Shown: one piece after another, positions 22,101 to 30,810 of the stretch | Layout of the letters: each line of letters opens with the position of its first letter | How positions within the stretch are numbered: position 1 is the stretch's first letter | Source: Symbiodinium sp. CCMP2592 | Taxonomy: Eukaryota; Sar; Dinophyceae; Suessiales; Symbiodiniaceae | Direction: 5' to 3' | NCBI GenBank assembly: GCA_905221615.1 | Contig: CAJNDT010000003.1 | Span: forward strand, 972,640-1,036,639 | DNA length: 64,000 bases | Translations under genes and position numbers: made by a program | The notes under the pieces: generated by a model | The model's input: only the letters and a program-made list of their open reading frames with translations | What the model was told of the DNA's origin: nothing | Database searches by the model: none

Positions 22101-24395
22101 CCTATGATACTACATCATGGGCCGGGATCACAGGGGATCGTCGCCCTTACGACGGGAAGCAACCTCCAACTGACCATACAGAGCTACAACTTTGTTGATC
22201 TGGATCTACTTTGTATTAAGAATGTAGTCTAGACCTATTAATGCGATATGTTATTGAAAAGTCTAGTTCCTTGTTTCGGCTTTCCAGGATCCAAGGAAAG
22301 CCGCACAGCAGCTGCCGGGCGCCCTTTCCGGGTGAGGGTGCAAAGTAAGGTTTCCTTTAGCCCTGAACCCTTGAACCTTAAGCCCCTAAACCCACCCAAA
22401 AACCTAAACCCCAACAAACCCTGAGCCCCTTAACCTCAAACCCAAAAGCCCCCAAACCCTTCAAGCTTCTTTCAGGAAGTGTAGGGAAGACCCTGAAAGC
22501 CTCAAGCCTAAGCAAACGGCAGCTACGAGCCTAGATGGTTGCAGCACGTGCATGTTTAGGGCCTTTAGGGTTTAGGGGGTGCAAACCCTAGACGGGAACT
22601 TGTCAAAATTATGGTCCCTTGTTGGGTACCCTAAATATTAGGTGCCGTATTATAATAAGGACCCAAAAAAAGGGACCATAATTTTGATAACCACCCATAT
22701 AGGGGTTTGAACCATCATAAACCTACGCCCTGCAAGTCGGAAGCTTCCAGGCTTAGAGGCGTCTTGACTGATTGGTTCGGACTTATTTCGTAGTGTTCAG
22801 AGGGCTCTTCGTCCGGTCAGGAACCGTTTTTGTCTGATGCGGCCTGGATCAATGAAAGCGCAAGGCAACGACGAGATCAACAAACAGAGAGATAGAGAGA
22901 CAGGCAGGGAAATTGGCACCCAGCCACGGCAGGAAAAAGAGTCGCCCAGGCTTTGACAGCAAGAACTCGGAAACCGTGCCTTGCCGCGGCAGCAACAACA
23001 AAGGGTGCCCTGCCGTTTCTGCAGCCGACAAAAAAGCCTGCACTTCCCCAGCTTCAGCAAGCTAAAGGCACCTCGGAGCAACAAGAACCAAAAAGAAGCC
23101 GCCCGCAGCAACGACGACAGTTAGGGCTCAAGGATGCAAGTTACAGAACTTACAGAACCATGGTTCGCGGTTCGAGTAAGTGGAGACTAGGCTAGGATTG
23201 CAGGCCATTCCAGGTTACCAAAATTGGCCACTGACCATGGAGACTTCTGTAGCCGAGCTCATCCCAAGTTTCCAGCTCCTGCATTCTGAGATCCTACACT
23301 TCCCTCAGCCTGGAAGCCATAAACTCTACACAGACCAGGGCATAAGTGCCAAAGTCAGGAAGAACACGATTGGCGTGGTGGAGCACGGCTTCTTCACAGG
23401 TCAGCTACCAAGTCTTCCCAGAATGCAACTCCGACTTCCTCCCGATTCTTCCGTCCCGTCGTGTTCGGCTGATTGTTTTCATGATGACGGCCATGGGCAT
23501 GACATGAATGCACACTCAAGGTCCGTGTAGCAAATTCATGGGGTAGGAGGTCCTACAACAGCGGCGTACACAGATCTTAAACAGCACCCGCAACATCGGC
23601 AACCGCAACATCAACATCTGATCGACAGAAACAGTTGCGCTGTTGCTCCTGCTGCCGCCGCTGCGGCTCTTGCTGCTGCCTTTGTTCAACTCGTTGGTCT
23701 TGATTGAGACACACGGTGTCTTCCGCCTTCGGCCGAAAACTGGGGGGCGTTAACATTAACGTTTCGAATGGGCTTGGGATTGCACTAATAGTCAGAACGG
23801 AATGCTACTAAACTCTGCAGACCCCTGCAGTACCCTGAACTCCAGATCCCTTGATCGGTTTGACGGATCGCATCTTGGAGGCTCAAGGTTGGAGTTTGTA
23901 GGGGTTCTTCTTTCGCGGAGTTGGGAGCTAAGGTTTGCGGGAAATTGCGTCCTGAACCACTGAACTCAAACCTTCCTACCCTAAGTCCATACTAGGAGAT
24001 ATAGGCCCTAAGCCGTACAACCCGAAGTATCATCAGCCAGCCGTGCCCTATACTCCAGAACTTGTATGAGCCCTATAAACCCCAAAAGCTCGATTCTCCC
24101 GAAAGCCCAGATTCGACACCTGGAGCTCCACATTCCTAAACAACATCTCCGCGACCTAAACCCTAACCCCTAAACCCCTAAACCCCTAAACAACCCCTAA
24201 ACCCTAAACCCTAAACCCCTAAACCCCTAAACCCTAAACCTCCGGCAGGCATGGCCTCAGTGGCCCTGGTAGCCGGCAAAACGGGGCCCCTCGTCGTGTC
24301 CCGGGGTTTTAGGGAATTTGGGTTTAAGGTTTCAGGATTGAGGGATCTGCTTCTACGACGTTTGAAGGTACAGGGCGTTTCAGGTTTAGACTTGT
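10109..24395 (+). CDS. rpiA: Ribose-5-phosphate isomerase A, 17-exon gene
   Basis: Interconverts ribose 5-phosphate and ribulose 5-phosphate in the pentose phosphate and Calvin cycles. Seventeen short exons join in phase to give about 230 residues, the usual length of the family. Visible in order: MAPTQDELKKQVGYKAVDDY; the sugar-phosphate loop GMVVGLGTGSTAQ; LASGELKDIVAVPTSKRTQE; IDGADSVDPSLNLVKGGGGA, which holds the two active-site Asp (DGAD) and the Lys; REK with the catalytic Glu; TFVVIVDESKLCDG; TDNGNYILDLHFKKPIKD; GVVEHGFFTGMASVALVAGK. The usual DGADE is DGADS here. Splice donors are GT, GC or GA, all acceptors are AG and nearly all exons begin with G. The last exon is read through to the first in-frame stop (TAG 24395-24397), but a final intron at GTGTCC (24296) is equally possible. 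Whether the ATG at 10109 is the true start or a targeting exon lies upstream is not known. Confidence 0.93.
10504..10612. mobile_element. Fold-back element, family B, copy 1 (rpiA intron 1)
   Basis: GGGTGGTTGTCAAAATTAGG at the left and TAATTTTGACAACCACCC at the right, flanked on both sides by ATGT, which looks like a 4-bp target duplication. It ends 41 nt before exon 2. Confidence 0.88.
10654..10690 (+). CDS. rpiA: rpiA exon 2
   Basis: Encodes VGYKAVDDYVKS plus the first base of Gly. Acceptor CACAG, donor GTGCCG. Confidence 0.92.
10875..10988. mobile_element. Fold-back element, family H, copy 1 (rpiA intron 2)
   Basis: AAAGGAGGGACCCCTAATAA at the left is mirrored by TTAAGGGTCCCTCCTTTTCC at the right around a TATA-rich centre. 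Confidence 0.85.
11136..11228. mobile_element. Fold-back element, family B, copy 2, left arm deleted (rpiA intron 2)
   Basis: Starts inside the family B left half (GGTACCTTTTTGGGTAGCC), keeps TATTAGGTGCCGTATTATAA and the right arm ATTTTGACAACCACCCATAT. The GGGTGGTTGTC end is absent. Confidence 0.8.
11539..11634. mobile_element. Fold-back element, family C, copy 2 (rpiA intron 2)
   Basis: GGGAGTTTCCGAAAA and TTCGGAAACTCCC ends flanked by ATAT on both sides, with the AAGGATCCTACTATT centre. Confidence 0.88.
11968..12004 (+). CDS. rpiA: rpiA exon 3 (GTGSTA loop)
   Basis: Encodes GMVVGLGTGSTA plus part of Gln. This is the diagnostic phosphate-binding loop of the family. Acceptor AAG, donor GCTGGG (GC type). 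Confidence 0.93.
12153..12262. mobile_element. Fold-back element, family B, copy 3 (rpiA intron 3)
   Basis: GGGTGGTTGTCAAAGTTAGG and CTAATTTTGACAACCACCC ends flanked by ATAT on both sides. Confidence 0.88.
12549..12578 (+). CDS. rpiA: rpiA exon 4
   Basis: Encodes YFAVERVGQ plus part of Lys in a 30-nt exon. Acceptor CTGCAG, donor GCCTTC (GC type). Confidence 0.88.
12882..12974. mobile_element. Fold-back element, family D, copy 1 (rpiA intron 4)
   Basis: GGGTCCAAGTATCATCCTGG and CATGATGATACTTGGACCC ends around TATAGGGCATTTTGGGGGTC. Confidence 0.88.
13044..13101. repeat. CCCTAAA heptamer array (rpiA intron 4)
   Basis: Eight tandem CCCTAAA units, the last ones drifting to CCCCTAAA. No decay in the first five. 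Confidence 0.9.
13169..13589. mobile_element. Family C element interrupted by about 300 bp (rpiA intron 4)
   Basis: Left two thirds (GTCCGAAAATAGGGAACCC to CATATTACAGGGACC) at 13169-13235. The matching right end (CAAAATAAGGTACCCCCCTT, ATTTTCCGAAACTCCC) is at 13549-13589. The intervening DNA contains a short hexamer-like CATCTG tract and no known element. Confidence 0.6.
13677..13777. mobile_element. Fold-back element, family G, copy 1 (rpiA intron 4)
   Basis: CGGCTGATGATCTAAATCCTG at the left mirrors CAGGATTTATATCATCAACCG at the right, flanked by TA on both sides. Confidence 0.88.
14520..14553 (+). CDS. rpiA: rpiA exon 5
   Basis: Encodes LASGELKDIVA with part of the preceding Lys. Acceptor AAGAG, donor GTCGGG. 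Confidence 0.92.
14646..14738. repeat. 46-bp tandem duplication (rpiA intron 5)
   Basis: Two adjacent units beginning GGTTTGGGGCTTCGG and ending in GTTCAGAAAG, with few mismatches. Confidence 0.8.
14882..14921. repeat. CCCTAAA heptamer array bordered by an inverted hexamer (rpiA intron 5)
   Basis: Five perfect CCCTAAA units between GGTCTAGAC and GAGTCTAGAC. Confidence 0.85.
15130..15172 (+). CDS. rpiA: rpiA exon 6
   Basis: Encodes VPTSKRTQEQAEKL and the first base of Gly. This matches the family's PTS-x-RT-x-x-QA motif. Acceptor CCAAG, donor GCGCAG (GC type). Confidence 0.93.
15451..15491 (+). CDS. rpiA: rpiA exon 7
   Basis: Encodes (G)IQLATLDTHPKLD. Acceptor GCGAG, donor GCCGCT (GC type). 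Confidence 0.92.
15548..15655. mobile_element. Fold-back element, family A, copy 2 (rpiA intron 7)
   Basis: GGGAACTCCAGAAAGTTGGA and TATTCCAACTTTCTGGCTTT ends around TAGGATACCCTATAATTTAC. Confidence 0.88.
16366..16412 (+). CDS. rpiA: rpiA exon 8 (active-site DGAD)
   Basis: Encodes VAIDGADSVDPSLNL and two bases of Val. Carries both active-site Asp residues. Ser replaces the usual Glu after DGAD. Acceptor CTGAG, donor GCCACC (GC type). Confidence 0.93.
16924..16966 (+). CDS. rpiA: rpiA exon 9 (catalytic Lys and Glu)
   Basis: Encodes KGGGGAHFREKIVE, containing the active-site Lys and the catalytic Glu of REK. Donor GCTGCG (GC type). Five bases (GCTGC) recur at the start of exon 10. Confidence 0.93.
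17012..17128. mobile_element. Fold-back element, family A, copy 3 (rpiA intron 9)
   Basis: CCCCAGAAAGTTGGAACATG and GATGTTCCAACTTCCTGG arms with a diverged centre. Confidence 0.8.
17160..17253. mobile_element. Fold-back element, family K, copy 1 (rpiA intron 9)
   Basis: ACTTACCCTTGGTTAGGAGG and CCCTACTAACCAAAGGTAAG ends. The inner arms GTGGAGGAATGG/CCATTCTTCCA extend the hairpin. Confidence 0.85.
17944..17995 (+). CDS. rpiA: rpiA exon 10
   Basis: Encodes AAAKTFVVIVDESKLCD and the first base of Gly. Acceptor GTGCAG, donor GTCTGC. Confidence 0.93.
17996..19047 (+). other. rpiA intron 10
   Basis: No fold-back element recognised. Contains a four-unit TTTAGGG array at 18924-18953, a partial family F right end at 18635-18655, and ORFs (18197-18442 and antisense) that are intronic by position. 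Confidence 0.7.
19048..19105 (+). CDS. rpiA: rpiA exon 11
   Basis: Encodes (G)PHFPVPVEIVPFCHEHTA and part of Arg. PVPVE is the family's conserved PLPVEV strand. Acceptor GTCTAG, donor GCTTTG (GC type). Confidence 0.92.
19182..19260. repeat. Head-to-head telomere-like array (rpiA intron 11)
   Basis: CCCTAAA units (19182-19224) switch abruptly to GGGTTTAGGGGTTTGGG units after CCCGAGGG at 19225-19232. Confidence 0.85.
20045..20097 (+). CDS. rpiA: rpiA exon 12
   Basis: Encodes VIKSLPALEGCDPVLRL and the first base of Asp. Acceptor ACGCAG, donor GTCCGG. Confidence 0.9.
20520..20549 (+). CDS. rpiA: rpiA exon 13
   Basis: Encodes (D)GDKPAVTDN and the first base of Gly, the conserved TDNGN motif. 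Acceptor ACGAG followed by A (an exception to the G rule), donor GACCGG (GA type). Confidence 0.85.
20550..21214 (+). other. rpiA intron 13, carries a chance 174-codon ORF
   Basis: Bounded by GACCGG and CACAG. The ORF at 20706-21230 fills it but is not coding, because the flanking exons join in phase without it. No mobile element recognised. Confidence 0.85.
21215..21255 (+). CDS. rpiA: rpiA exon 14
   Basis: Encodes (G)NYILDLHFKKPIK. Acceptor CCACAG, donor GATCGA (GA type). Confidence 0.92.
21607..21623 (+). CDS. rpiA: rpiA exon 15, 17-nt microexon
   Basis: Encodes DAVNA and two bases of Leu, the expected helix between PIK and GVVEHG. Acceptor GGGAG. The donor is GAAGGA; because GAAG recurs at exon 16, a junction four bases later gives the same protein. 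Confidence 0.82.
21847..21960. mobile_element. Fold-back element, family C, copy 4
   Basis: GGGAGTTTCCGAAAATTAGG and CCTGTTTTCGGAAACTCCC ends, flanked by ATAT on both sides. Confidence 0.9.
22598..22702. mobile_element. Fold-back element, family B, copy 4
   Basis: Left arm GGGAACTTGTCAAAATTATG, centre TATTAGGTGCCGTATTATAA, right arm ATAATTTTGATAACCACCC. The left tip is diverged. Confidence 0.85.
23359..23399 (+). CDS. rpiA: rpiA exon 16
   Basis: Encodes (L)KNTIGVVEHGFFT and the first base of Gly. GVVEHGFF is the family's conserved GVVEHGLF motif. Acceptor GTCAG, donor GTCAGC. Confidence 0.93.
24152..24242. repeat. CCCTAAA heptamer array (rpiA intron 16)
   Basis: About eleven CCCTAAA/CCCCTAAA units ending seven bases before exon 17. 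Confidence 0.88.
24249..24395 (+). CDS. rpiA: rpiA exon 17, C-terminal
   Basis: Encodes (G)MASVALVAGKTGPLVV, matching the C-terminal strand GMA-x-x-V-x-x-AGKTG of plant-type enzymes. Acceptor CGGCAG. The family normally ends within about five residues of this point, so the read-through to TAG at 24395-24397 is doubtful. A GT at 24296 could lead to one more tiny exon. Confidence 0.8.
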
Positions 24396-24609
24396 AGGCT
24401 GTATTGTCAGAAAGCCTGGGACTCTAATACAAAACTCATGCGTTCTTTGCATAATTCCAACACTGTAAGAACTCTCCGATGAGCCTGAAAGGGGGTCTCT
24501 GTTCCGTGGGTAGCTGAAATTCATGGTGGAGCTTGGTGGTTACGGCTTCCGCATATAAGTTTCCGGGGGACTACTGAGTAGATTCACAACAGAAATCGAT
24601 AAGGCCACT

Positions 24610-24790
24610 TTGATTGCAGGTTGCCAAGGCCGCAGAGTTTTTTCATTCAGCAGTTGTGCGCTGCCTTCGAGATCGGGGTTCGCTGCGAGCCCAGGATCTA
24701 CGAGAAGCGTCCTTCTCGCTGGGGTTTCCTCAGCAGGCTTGGCAAGGTTGTTGCTGCAAGCGCGCTTCGGGGTTTAGGGCCTAGACCATC
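24610..24790 (+). CDS. Possible exon after rpiA
   Basis: Repeat-free block following ATTGCAG. Two frames look protein-like (VAKAAEFFHSAVVRC; RIYEKRPSRWGFLSRLGKVV). Neither has a phase-matched partner. Confidence 0.2.
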
Positions 24791-24843
24791 ATTTTTAAAA
24801 CCCTAAACTGCTAGAGCCTTAACCCTGGTTTGGGTTCGCCTGC

Positions 24844-25119
24844 TCGTGGGGAAGTAGTAGGTAGTACATGGCAGTAGCAGGCAGCAATAGGTAGTAGTAG
24901 GTATGTAGTAGTGGTAGCAGTGGTGGAAGTAGCAGGAGCAGGAGCAGGGAGAGGGGTAGGAGTAGAAGGAGTGGTGGTGGGACTTGTAGTAGTAACAGTG
25001 GTTGTAGTAGTCGTCGTCGTAGTGTTAGTAGTTAGTAGATGAGTAGAAGTAGTAGTGGTGTCAGTAGTAGTAATAATCATAGTAGTAGCAGTAGCAGTAG
25101 CAGTAGCAGTAGCAGTAGT

Positions 25120-25169
<50 letters not shown>

Positions 25170-25190
25170 CTCGTCGTCGTTGTAGGAGGA
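24844..25190. repeat. GTA/GCA trinucleotide-rich tract
   Basis: AGTAGTAGC-type units, purest at 25074-25170, flanked by decayed copies. ORFs on both strands here (poly-Val/Ala, poly-Leu, poly-Thr) are translations of the repeat. Confidence 0.92.
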
Positions 25191-25539
25191 GCAGTAGTGG
25201 TAGTGCTTCAGTAGCAGCCCGCCGTAGTGCCTGGCAGAGGGTTTGCAGGTGCTGCAGTTCCCGGATTTCACGACCTACGGTCGCAGTCGTTTACCCGATT
25301 TGCGTTCAGATATCATATGGTATCATAGATGCGTTCATACGTACTTGTGATCATAGCAAGTCACTACTAATTAGTGAACGTTGGTCCAGCTCCTGCTTGC
25401 GATGGCTTAGACATCAGAAGCCTTACAAGCCTTACACTTATACCTTAAACCCGGAGCCCCAAACCCTCAAACTTTATTCTCCAAACCCTCAGCCCCGCAC
25501 TTGTATAAACCGGAATGAACCCTCTGGAACCCTTATGGA

Positions 25540-25618
25540 AAACCTGGTTAAAGCCGAAGCCCTGGCACTTCGGATGTGCCGCGCTGTCCTGCAGGTTGTG
25601 AGCGGCATGACCCACTGA
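25540..25618 (+). CDS. Weak exon candidate
   Basis: KAEALALRMCRAVLQVVSGM ending in TGA (25616-25618). Helix-like, but no splice support. Confidence 0.15.
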
Positions 25619-25675
25619 GACCTGCCTCGCAGTGGTCAGTTTAAAGTTCAGGGTGCATATTCCTCGTGTTTCTGA

Positions 25676-25775
25676 GTCTGAGTATACAGACACATACTCA
25701 AGTGTGCGCGTGTATACATGCATGTTGACACAAGCACATACATACATACATGCATGCATACATAGGTATGCATGC
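25676..25775. repeat. ACATACATGCATG microsatellite
   Basis: Tetranucleotide CATA/CATG-like repeats, densest at 25733-25775. Confidence 0.85.
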
Positions 25776-26440
25776 CTTGCCATTTTGTCTGCAGTATCTT
25801 GGTGTCTGCATATGTGCGGATTCGGGTTTAGATTCACTGTTTGGGGTTGGTGTTTCGGGATGACAGGCCTCAGGTCCAGCTTTTCAGGGTAAGGGTTCGG
25901 GGTGCATACCGCGATTCTGTTGAATCAGGCTTCGGTCCAAAAGAGCATGATAGAGCTGCTATAAGAACTCAAACAAGGTGTTGAGCCCGATTCTCGCCCC
26001 TTACATTGGGAATCAGGGTTCAGCAGGGATTGCAGGATAAAGCGGTTATGGTATTCTTCAGGATTCCCAAACATAGCGGTTGTAGTAGGGTATACCCCCA
26101 AACCCTAAGTAGTAAGCCCAGCCTAGTAAAACCCCATGAACCCCTTCTTAGCCCCCTCTGAGAGCCCTCTTGAACCCTGTATACACCTTACTTGTGGAAT
26201 TGCTGAGGCCCATTAAATAAAGGATCCGCAGTCCCACCCCTGATATAGGGGCCTCTCTAGATACCTAGAACGAGGACATGGGATATGGGGTATATCATAG
26301 TAAGTTCTACTGAGACAGGCAATGCATGCCGTGATGATGTTTCAGTTCGGCTGGCAGTCTTCATGTTTTAACGATAGATGAAAGCAAACTCAAGCCCGAA
26401 CATTCGGGACGTAGGAACTTAGGTTGTAGGGTCATCTTTT
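25776..26440. other. No gene recognised
   Basis: Mixed sequence with scattered heptamer words and a fragment of family F near 26196-26262. No exon pattern seen. Confidence 0.4.
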
Positions 26441-26443
26441 GAA

Positions 26444-26495
26444 GAAGCCATGCGCTTTGCTGAGCCGGGCGCTGGTGGGCTTAACTGGAAGGGTC
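26444..26495 (+). CDS. Exon candidate
   Basis: AMRFAEPGAGGLNWKG between TTTGAAG and GTCAGG. Protein-like composition with plausible borders; gene unknown. Confidence 0.3.
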
Positions 26496-27227
26496 AGGTC
26501 AGTGCGCGGGATGTGAGTGCATCGTTATGCCTACACTACCTCTGTGTCTGACACTGCTCAGCCCGCTCGAAATGGAGCTGCCGTGATCCTTCCATGACAT
26601 ACGGTAGGTGAAGCTATCGCTTGCAGATCGCGCAAAACCGACTGCTCGATCAGCTGTCTGACCTCAGCTTCTAAACCTTCTGGTTCTGTTCGTTCGTTGT
26701 CGACTTTGCGAGGGCTTGAGGTTCAGAGCGACCTGTGACACTAGAAACAATAGGCTAGAAGCTCTTTGAACCACAGTCCAGTATCCTATATCATGACAGT
26801 AACCTGATCCCCAAACCATCAACGACTTTTGAACTTTCACTGGAGCAATCCACCCTGCCGCACGGCTTGTAGGCGTTACCAGGTCTGTGTCTTCATGTCC
26901 TTCTAGTAGAGACTTGTCAAAGATCCTGTTGTTTAGTTTAGACTTCTGAGCTAATGCAGAAACTCCGGAGTTTTAAACCTTCATATAGAGTCACAGACAT
27001 TCCCTGCAGTACCCTAAACCTCCAGACCCTAGACACACCAAAACTGTTGCTCTAACTTTTTGAACCCAACCATTTGCTGAACCCTGAATCTTCAACCCGA
27101 AACCCTACGTAGCCTGAACCACCCTGAAGGCCCTTCACCCCTGGCTAAAAGAAGCCTTTCAGGAACTCTCAAGGTTCCCCCAGCCAGCATAGACCCTCTC
27201 AAGCTTCCACCGTCGATGCAGATCGAC

Positions 27228-27265
27228 TCCGACGCCGAACAAGACCGTTGCCGTGCAGGGGTCCC
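27228..27265 (+). CDS. Weak exon candidate
   Basis: IDSDAEQDRCRA after GATGCAG. Acidic and protein-like, no partner found. The longer ORFs at 27159-27572 on both strands surround it. Confidence 0.18.
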
Positions 27266-28283
27266 GGCAGGGAAGTCTAAACAAAGACAGCTTGGGGTGC
27301 GGGGTTTGGGGCTTGGGGTCTTTCAGGGTAACTTGCTTGGCACCTGTTTGGTAGGTGTTTTGTGTGGTTTGGGGCTGAGGGTAGGCATTTTGCAGTTGTT
27401 CAAGACCTTTGGTTTGGTTTCGGGATTGAGATTGATGGATTGCGGGCAATCTCGGGGGGGCTTCAAGCGTTTCGCATTTGGCTGCTTGCGATTCTTCCAT
27501 GGTGTTTTGAGGGGCCTGGACGCAGTGCTGAGTAGCTTTTGCACTATTTTGGGTCAGGCTTGTTTGGCTTGAAGGTTCTGGGTTACGGATTTAGGGATTT
27601 GCATTTGATTCTGGGGGTTTGGGGTTTGGGCTTGGTGCTGAATATGAGGTTTCCGAGTAATATCCCTATTCAACGAGCCTCACTTCCTTAAGCAGTCTTC
27701 CTCTCTGTCACTCTTTTTGTTGCCCTCCCGCATCCCAAAACCTCTTGCATGACATCACAGACCCAGCCGCTGGCACCGCGCTACACCTAGGATGTTTCGG
27801 AAGCCAACAATGGCATGCCAGGAGTCTGGGCCAAGCCCGCCCCAAGCCGTACCTAAACTTCCCGTGGTACATATCAAGCCCCACCCCGCTACCCCCAAAC
27901 TCTTGCTAAGCTCTCAACCCGAGACCCCACCTGTACTGACTAAGACAACCGTTAAGGGCCGCAGATTTCATGGCAATTGCTCAAAAGCCACGGATCTTTT
28001 GGGGTTCCCGGCATTTCCTGAGTTGTGCCCGCCACGTCAGGTCCGACCACCTCCCAAGGAGGCAGATACACCCGAGGTGCCGCCGAAGATTGCAGGTTCA
28101 TGGCTTGAGGTCCTTCGTGTTCGTGTTTTGTTTGGGTTTCGGGTCTAGGGTTTCGGGTCTAGGGCTTAGGGCTTGGAGTAGAAAAAGAGCTAGAGGCCTG
28201 AAAGATTGGACTAAGAGTCTTGGGGGAAATTTGTCAGGGAGCAGCAGGGACCAGGGTTACGGGGTATCTCAAACGCCCCAGCC

Positions 28284-28293
28284 CTTCTCTCTC

Positions 28294-28363
<70 letters not shown>

Positions 28364-28404
28364 ATATAAATATATATGGCGATGGTGATGTTGTTGTTGT
28401 TGAT
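28284..28404. repeat. (CT)n-(TA)n-(GTT)n compound microsatellite
   Basis: About 35 CT units, then a TATA/ATAT tract, then TGATGTTGTTGTTGTTGATG. Confidence 0.95.
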
Positions 28405-28527
28405 GATGAGTAGTTCTTGTTTCCCCATCTCAAGCGGCCACCTTTCGGCCCCCTTGCTGCGATTCGAACGGCTTCTTCAAAGATCAGATTCCTGAGTTGG
28501 GAGGCTACAATCTGCTTGCAGGAGATG

Positions 28528-28581
28528 GGTTTAGGGTTTAGGGTTTAAGGGTTTAGGGGTTTAGGGTTTAGGGTTTAGGAT
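28528..28581. repeat. TTTAGGG heptamer array
   Basis: Seven TTTAGGG-like units with slips (TTTAAGGG, TTTAGGGG). Confidence 0.85.
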
Positions 28582-28993
28582 TCTTGAGAACCATTTCAAG
28601 ATGCGTTGTTAAATCACACTTCCCGGTATCATGAAAACTATCATCACTTATGGTTCTAAGGGCTCTGCAGCAAGTGGAATCGACAAGTACCAGATTTTTA
28701 ACCCAGATCCTTTTAGACAGAAGCGGAGCAAGCATGGGGCAAGTTTAGTGTCTGTGATCGTGGTGATGATAGAGCTGTAAGGGGGATTACGTACGGGAGG
28801 TCGGAAGTTTCAGGGTAATGCAACGTCGGGCGTTTAGGGTTTCGGAGGTTTGCCAACCTAGGGAAGAAGGACCACTTAAACCATTACCCGAAACCGAAAC
28901 CGCAAAACCTCAAACCAAAAACCCTAAACCTTAAACCCTAAACCCCCTAAACCGAAACTCCAAGCCGGCCTAGTTCCGTCTGTTGTCTTGGAG

Positions 28994-29024
28994 GGCAGCT
29001 TGCGAGGAAGCTTTGGCTCAAATG
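28994..29024 (+). CDS. Exon candidate with GTAAGG donor
   Basis: Reads AACEEALAQM between GGAG and GTAAGG; starts with G as the proven exons do. 31 nt, entering in phase 2 and leaving in phase 0. Confidence 0.4.
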
Positions 29025-29643
29025 GTAAGGCTGGAGGGCCGAGTACACTCTGAAGGCAGCAACATGCCCGGTTTAGCTTTAAGGGTCTGGGTCAGGGATT
29101 TCCTTATAGTAGTTTGCGGTCTAATAAATCCCTCTGCAGCTTGCGGTTTATGCGTCATTGAAGCTCTCTGGGAGCAGCCTGTGTGGAGGAGCTCACCGAG
29201 GTTTGGCTTTAGGATTTAGGGTCTTGGAAGAGCTCTCTAGAGATGTAGAACCACAAGCCCGCGTCTACAAGCGGAGTTCCAGAATTGCTCGCCAAGGGGA
29301 TTGGGCTCAGCTCGGACACGCTTAATCGCCTAACCCCCTTGTGTGTTTAGACCCACGATTCATGAGGTGAGCGATATTTGTATGAACCAGTGACTAGAAG
29401 GGAGCCCTCTTTGTGACCCGTAGATTGCGGATTAAAACCTCGCCAAATCATGCGCTGTCGTTGCTGGCGCGCATCGGTTTTGCTCGGCCTACTGGCTGCG
29501 CGGCGATAAAGGTTGCTGATTAATACCCGCCCCTTTCGCTCATGGCCTTCAGAGTAATTTGCATCCGCCTGGTTTCATTTTGGCCCGTTTGAACGGAGTG
29601 GATTGGTTGTAAGGCTGCCAGGGGTTTTTACATTTTATCCTGT

Positions 29644-29756
29644 ACCTATAGTCTCCATTGTAGTTCCTTTTTTTGGTTAACCAAACTCTCTATTATAGGA
29701 TCCTAACCATAAAACTGGTTAACCAAAAAAAGGAACTAGAATGGAGACTATACGTA
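29644..29756. mobile_element. Fold-back element, family E, copy 1
   Basis: TATAGTCTCCATTGTAGTTCC and GGAACTAGAATGGAGACTATA ends. The arms extend inwards with TTTTTTTGGTTAACCA/TGGTTAACCAAAAAAA. Confidence 0.9.
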
Positions 29757-30025
29757 AATTCTGCCCCATCCCCAATCTTGAAGCCGAGGCTCTGTGGCGT
29801 ACGGCGCCGTGCTGGCAAGGTCTTCGGACGAGTCGAGTGGCCAGGAGTGCTAGCAGGGTTTCAGGCTTTAGGTGAAGGAGTTTTGGAGTGTTTGGGACTG
29901 TTGAGATTTAGGCTCTTAGGGCCTTCAGCCCCATCTCAAGTCCACACCTGAACACGAAGCCCGAAGCCCTCAAACATGCTCCCCTTGATGCAAAGAGCCC
30001 AGCTGTCGTCCACCCACTTAGTTTA

Positions 30026-30132
30026 AAATAGGGGCCTAGATTAATTACCAATACTAGTTCGGGGGTTCCTTATTATAACCATGGTATAAGGGGACCCAAA
30101 GCCCGATTCGAAATATGGAGGCCCCGATATTG
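30026..30132. mobile_element. Fold-back element, family F, copy 4
   Basis: ATAGGGGCCTAGATTAATTACC, CGGGGGTTCCTTATTATAAC and GGAGGCCCCGATAT. Confidence 0.75.
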
Positions 30133-30189
30133 CAGGGCTGCAACTGTCAACGCCTTGCAGCCAAAGTTGGTGTCTTGTGTGGTGAAGAT

Positions 30190-30295
30190 TCAAAGGGGAA
30201 CAGGAGGGACCCTTAATGGGGACCCCTACCCTATAATGCTATGTTAAGGGTATATACCTAGGGGTCCTTATTAAGGGTCCCTCCTTTTTCCCTTG
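30190..30295. mobile_element. Fold-back element, family H, copy 2
   Basis: AAAGGGGAACAGGAGGGACCC mirrored by GGGTCCCTCCTTTTTCCCTTT. Confidence 0.88.
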
Positions 30296-30345
30296 GACAG
30301 ATGCACTTCTGATCGCCTCCCTGGTCCCATTTTCCTAAAATTTTG

Positions 30346-30465
30346 TGCCTCGATAATTGCCATGAATATCGTAGGGGCTCCTTATTTATAACCATAGTAT
30401 AATGTAGCCAAAGCCCTATTACTATGGCAATTATGATACTATGGCCAATAATTATGAGGGCCGCC
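30346..30465. mobile_element. Fold-back element, family F, copy 5 (diverged)
   Basis: GGGGCTCCTTATTTATAACC and AAAGCCCTATTACTATGG with ATAATTATGAGGGCC at the end. Confidence 0.6.
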
Positions 30466-30718
30466 ATCATACCATCTGCAGACTAAACATGTAGCCTCTT
30501 GGGGTTTGTGGCATCCGGGCAAGCGTGAAACAATGCTAGGGCCTAGCCAGACCTTCAGAACCCTAGATAGTCCATGTGGCCCTCGATAGTGCATAACGTT
30601 GGGCATTATGAAGGTAGTTGGGGGGGGTCTGGGGTCGGCGATTTGGGGGTTTGCTAAAGCCTTAACTCTAACAAGCCCTGTACTCGAAGACCCTAAATGC
30701 CAAACCTCTGGTCTCCTT

Positions 30719-30810
30719 ATGGGAGTTTCCCTAGTGTAGTACCTCAAATAGCAGGATAGTTGATTATAAGGACCCCCAAAATACGGTACCCTTAATTTGC
30801 AGAAACTCTA
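30719..30810. mobile_element. Fold-back element, family C, copy 5 (diverged)
   Basis: ATGGGAGTTTCC start, then a diverged middle, then CGGTACCCTTAATTTGCAGAAACTC. A second right-end fragment follows at 30878-30909. Confidence 0.65.

Larger units (their letters stand above)
21624..23358 (+). other. rpiA intron 15
   Basis: Holds a family C element (21847-21960) and a family B element (22598-22702). 22797-23195 has overlapping ORFs on both strands and GCA/CTG-rich sequence without repeats. No exon is needed here for the rpiA reading frame. Confidence 0.75.

Noticed and set aside
24811..25618. ORFs with poly-Thr, poly-Val/Ala and poly-Leu
   Set aside because: Translations of the GTA/GCA tract on both strands.
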